This document shows, in pieces, positions 63,042-64,000 of a DNA stretch of 64,000 bases. The DNA is from Singulisphaera sp. GP187 (GTDB lineage: Bacteria; Planctomycetota; Planctomycetia; Isosphaerales; Isosphaeraceae), in assembly GCF_900129635.1 (NCBI RefSeq), contig NZ_FSRB01000001.1, forward strand, positions 3,325,501 through 3,389,500, in the 5' to 3' direction. The position numbers were made by a program, and so were the translations under genes. Numbering within the stretch: the stretch's first letter is position 1; every line of letters starts with the position of its first letter. The notes below the pieces were generated by a model. The model saw only the letters and a list, made by a program, of their open reading frames with translations. It had not been told where the DNA came from and did not search any database.

Positions 63042-64000
63042 TCAACCGACGATCGCGCGGAGGGCATCCCTGGCCGCGTCAACCGTGTGATCGATGTCGG
63101 CCTCGGTGTGCGCCGCCGAGATGAAGGCCGCCTCGAACTGACTGCAAGGCAGGTAGACCCCGCGCGCCAGCATCTCCCAGAAAAAACGGCCGAACAAGGC
63201 GGTGTCGCTCCGCTTGGCGTCCTCGTAGTCGTGAACCGGGCCTTGGTTGAAGAAGAGGGTCAGCATGCTACCGACGCGCTGAACGACGTGAGGGACCTTC
63301 GCATCGCTGGCCGCCCGCCGCAAGCCGTCCTCGAGCCGGGCCGAGATCGCCTCGAGCCGCTCGTAAGGGGGGGACTCGCGGAGCATCTCGACAGTCGCCA
63401 GCCCGGCGGCCATCGCCAGCGGGTTGCCCGAGAGCGTCCCCGCCTGATAGATCGGCCCGGCCGGTGAGACGAAGTCCATCACCGACGACTTCGCCCCGTA
63501 CGCCGCCGCCGGCAGCCCGCCGCCGATGATTTTGCCCAGCGCAGTCATGTCGGGATCGATCGCGAACCGCTCCTGGGCGCCTCCGAACGCGAGGCGGAAG
63601 CCGGTCATGACCTCATCGAACACGAGCATCGCACCCTGCGTCCGGGTCATCTCGCGCAGCTTCTCGAGGTAGCCGGGCCGCGGGGGGACGAGCCCCATGT
63701 TCCCCGCCACCGGCTCGAGGATGACCGCCGCAATCTGACCTGGGAACTGGTCGAACGCGGCGGCGACTGCCGAGGCGTTATTGAACGGGCAGAGGATCGT
63801 ATCCTCAATCGCGCCCGGAGTGACTCCCGGGCTGTTGGGAAAACCGAGCGTCGTCGCGGCCGACCCGGCCTGAACGAGCAGGGCATCGACATGTCCGTGA
63901 TAGTGCCCCGTCATCTTGACGATCTTGTTCCGCCCGGTGACGCCCCGCGCCACGCGAATGGCCGACATCGTCGCCTCGGTCCCCGACGACACAAACCGAA
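63042..64000 (-). CDS. hemL: glutamate-1-semialdehyde 2,1-aminomutase, 3' part
   Basis: The C-terminal ~319 residues of a fold-type I PLP enzyme; the 5' end lies beyond the window. The visible start is 'RFVSSGTEATMSAIRVARG', followed by 'GHYHGHVDALLV', 'LVFDEVMTGFRLAFGGAQE' and the PLP lysine in 'TALGKIIGGGLPAAAYG'. It makes 5-aminolevulinate from glutamate-1-semialdehyde for tetrapyrrole synthesis. Convergent with the LEPR-XLL-type gene. Confidence 0.95.
   Translation of the reverse strand, partial: RFVSSGTEATMSAIRVARGVTGRNKIVKMTGHYHGHVDALLVQAGSAATTLGFPNSPGVTPGAIEDTILCPFNNASAVAAAFDQFPGQIAAVILEPVAGNMGLVPPRPGYLEKLREMTRTQGAMLVFDEVMTGFRLAFGGAQERFAIDPDMTALGKIIGGGLPAAAYGAKSSVMDFVSPAGPIYQAGTLSGNPLAMAAGLATVEMLRESPPYERLEAISARLEDGLRRAASDAKVPHVVQRVGSMLTLFFNQGPVHDYEDAKRSDTALFGRFFWEMLARGVYLPCSQFEAAFISAAHTEADIDHTVDAARDALRAIVG

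Overview
The window is high-G+C bacterial DNA that I assign by inference to the Planctomycetota, most likely the Isosphaeraceae. The evidence is two type-IV-pilin-like DUF1559 proteins in tandem (plus a third DUF1559-like protein), an N-terminal 'LEGRTLLS' (LEPR-XLL-type) signature, an ECF sigma factor fused to a membrane segment and an extracytoplasmic binding domain, long intergenic spaces, and a mix of house-keeping and exopolysaccharide genes. I see no rRNA, tRNA, CRISPR array or intact mobile element.

Layout. 0-3.1 kb: end of a coiled-coil protein, a small membrane protein, a Rad52-family annealing protein, a membrane acyltransferase. 4.1-11.4 kb: an alpha-glucan cassette (GH57, GalT-like nucleotidyltransferase, GH57 4-alpha-glucanotransferase), then DUF58 and a small membrane protein. 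11.5-16 kb: poorly conserved small membrane or secreted proteins and a frameshifted resolvase remnant beside a conspicuously low-G+C gene. 16-19.2 kb: a TetR / NAD(P)-binding reductase pair with an operator-like palindrome between them, a truncated DoxX remnant, an aldo/keto reductase and a zinc-ribbon miniprotein. 19.2-23.9 kb (minus strand): a compact run queF, SAM hydrolase (DUF62), bioA, bioD, membrane protein, with 4-base stop/start overlaps linking the three middle genes. 24.3-29.7 kb: STAS protein, mutS, sulfotransferase, small membrane protein. 29.7-39.7 kb: ECF sigma factor, a divergent 2-hydroxyacid dehydrogenase / HpaI-aldolase pair, a secreted repeat protein, a uronate-isomerase-like enzyme divergent from a stand-alone CoaB-type ligase, and a GT39-like membrane glycosyltransferase. 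40.4-49.2 kb: DUF1559 pair plus lipoprotein, ATP-dependent PEP carboxykinase, the sigma/membrane/CBM9-like fusion, and a DEAD-box helicase. 49.6-62.2 kb: a surface-polysaccharide cluster of five glycosyltransferases, two methyltransferases, a flippase, a polysaccharide deacetylase, a Gfo/Idh/MocA oxidoreductase and a DUF362 protein, ten of the eleven genes on the minus strand and many overlapping by 4 bases. The window ends with a LEPR-XLL-type small protein and the 3' part of hemL.

Functional themes: storage-glucan turnover, biotin and queuosine cofactor metabolism linked to S-adenosylmethionine, and assembly of a modified exopolysaccharide. The best leads for something undescribed are the SAM hydrolase translationally coupled to BioA (which consumes SAM), the GH57-GalT-GH57 cassette, the sigma/CBM9 fusion, and a MITE-like inverted repeat present at three loci.
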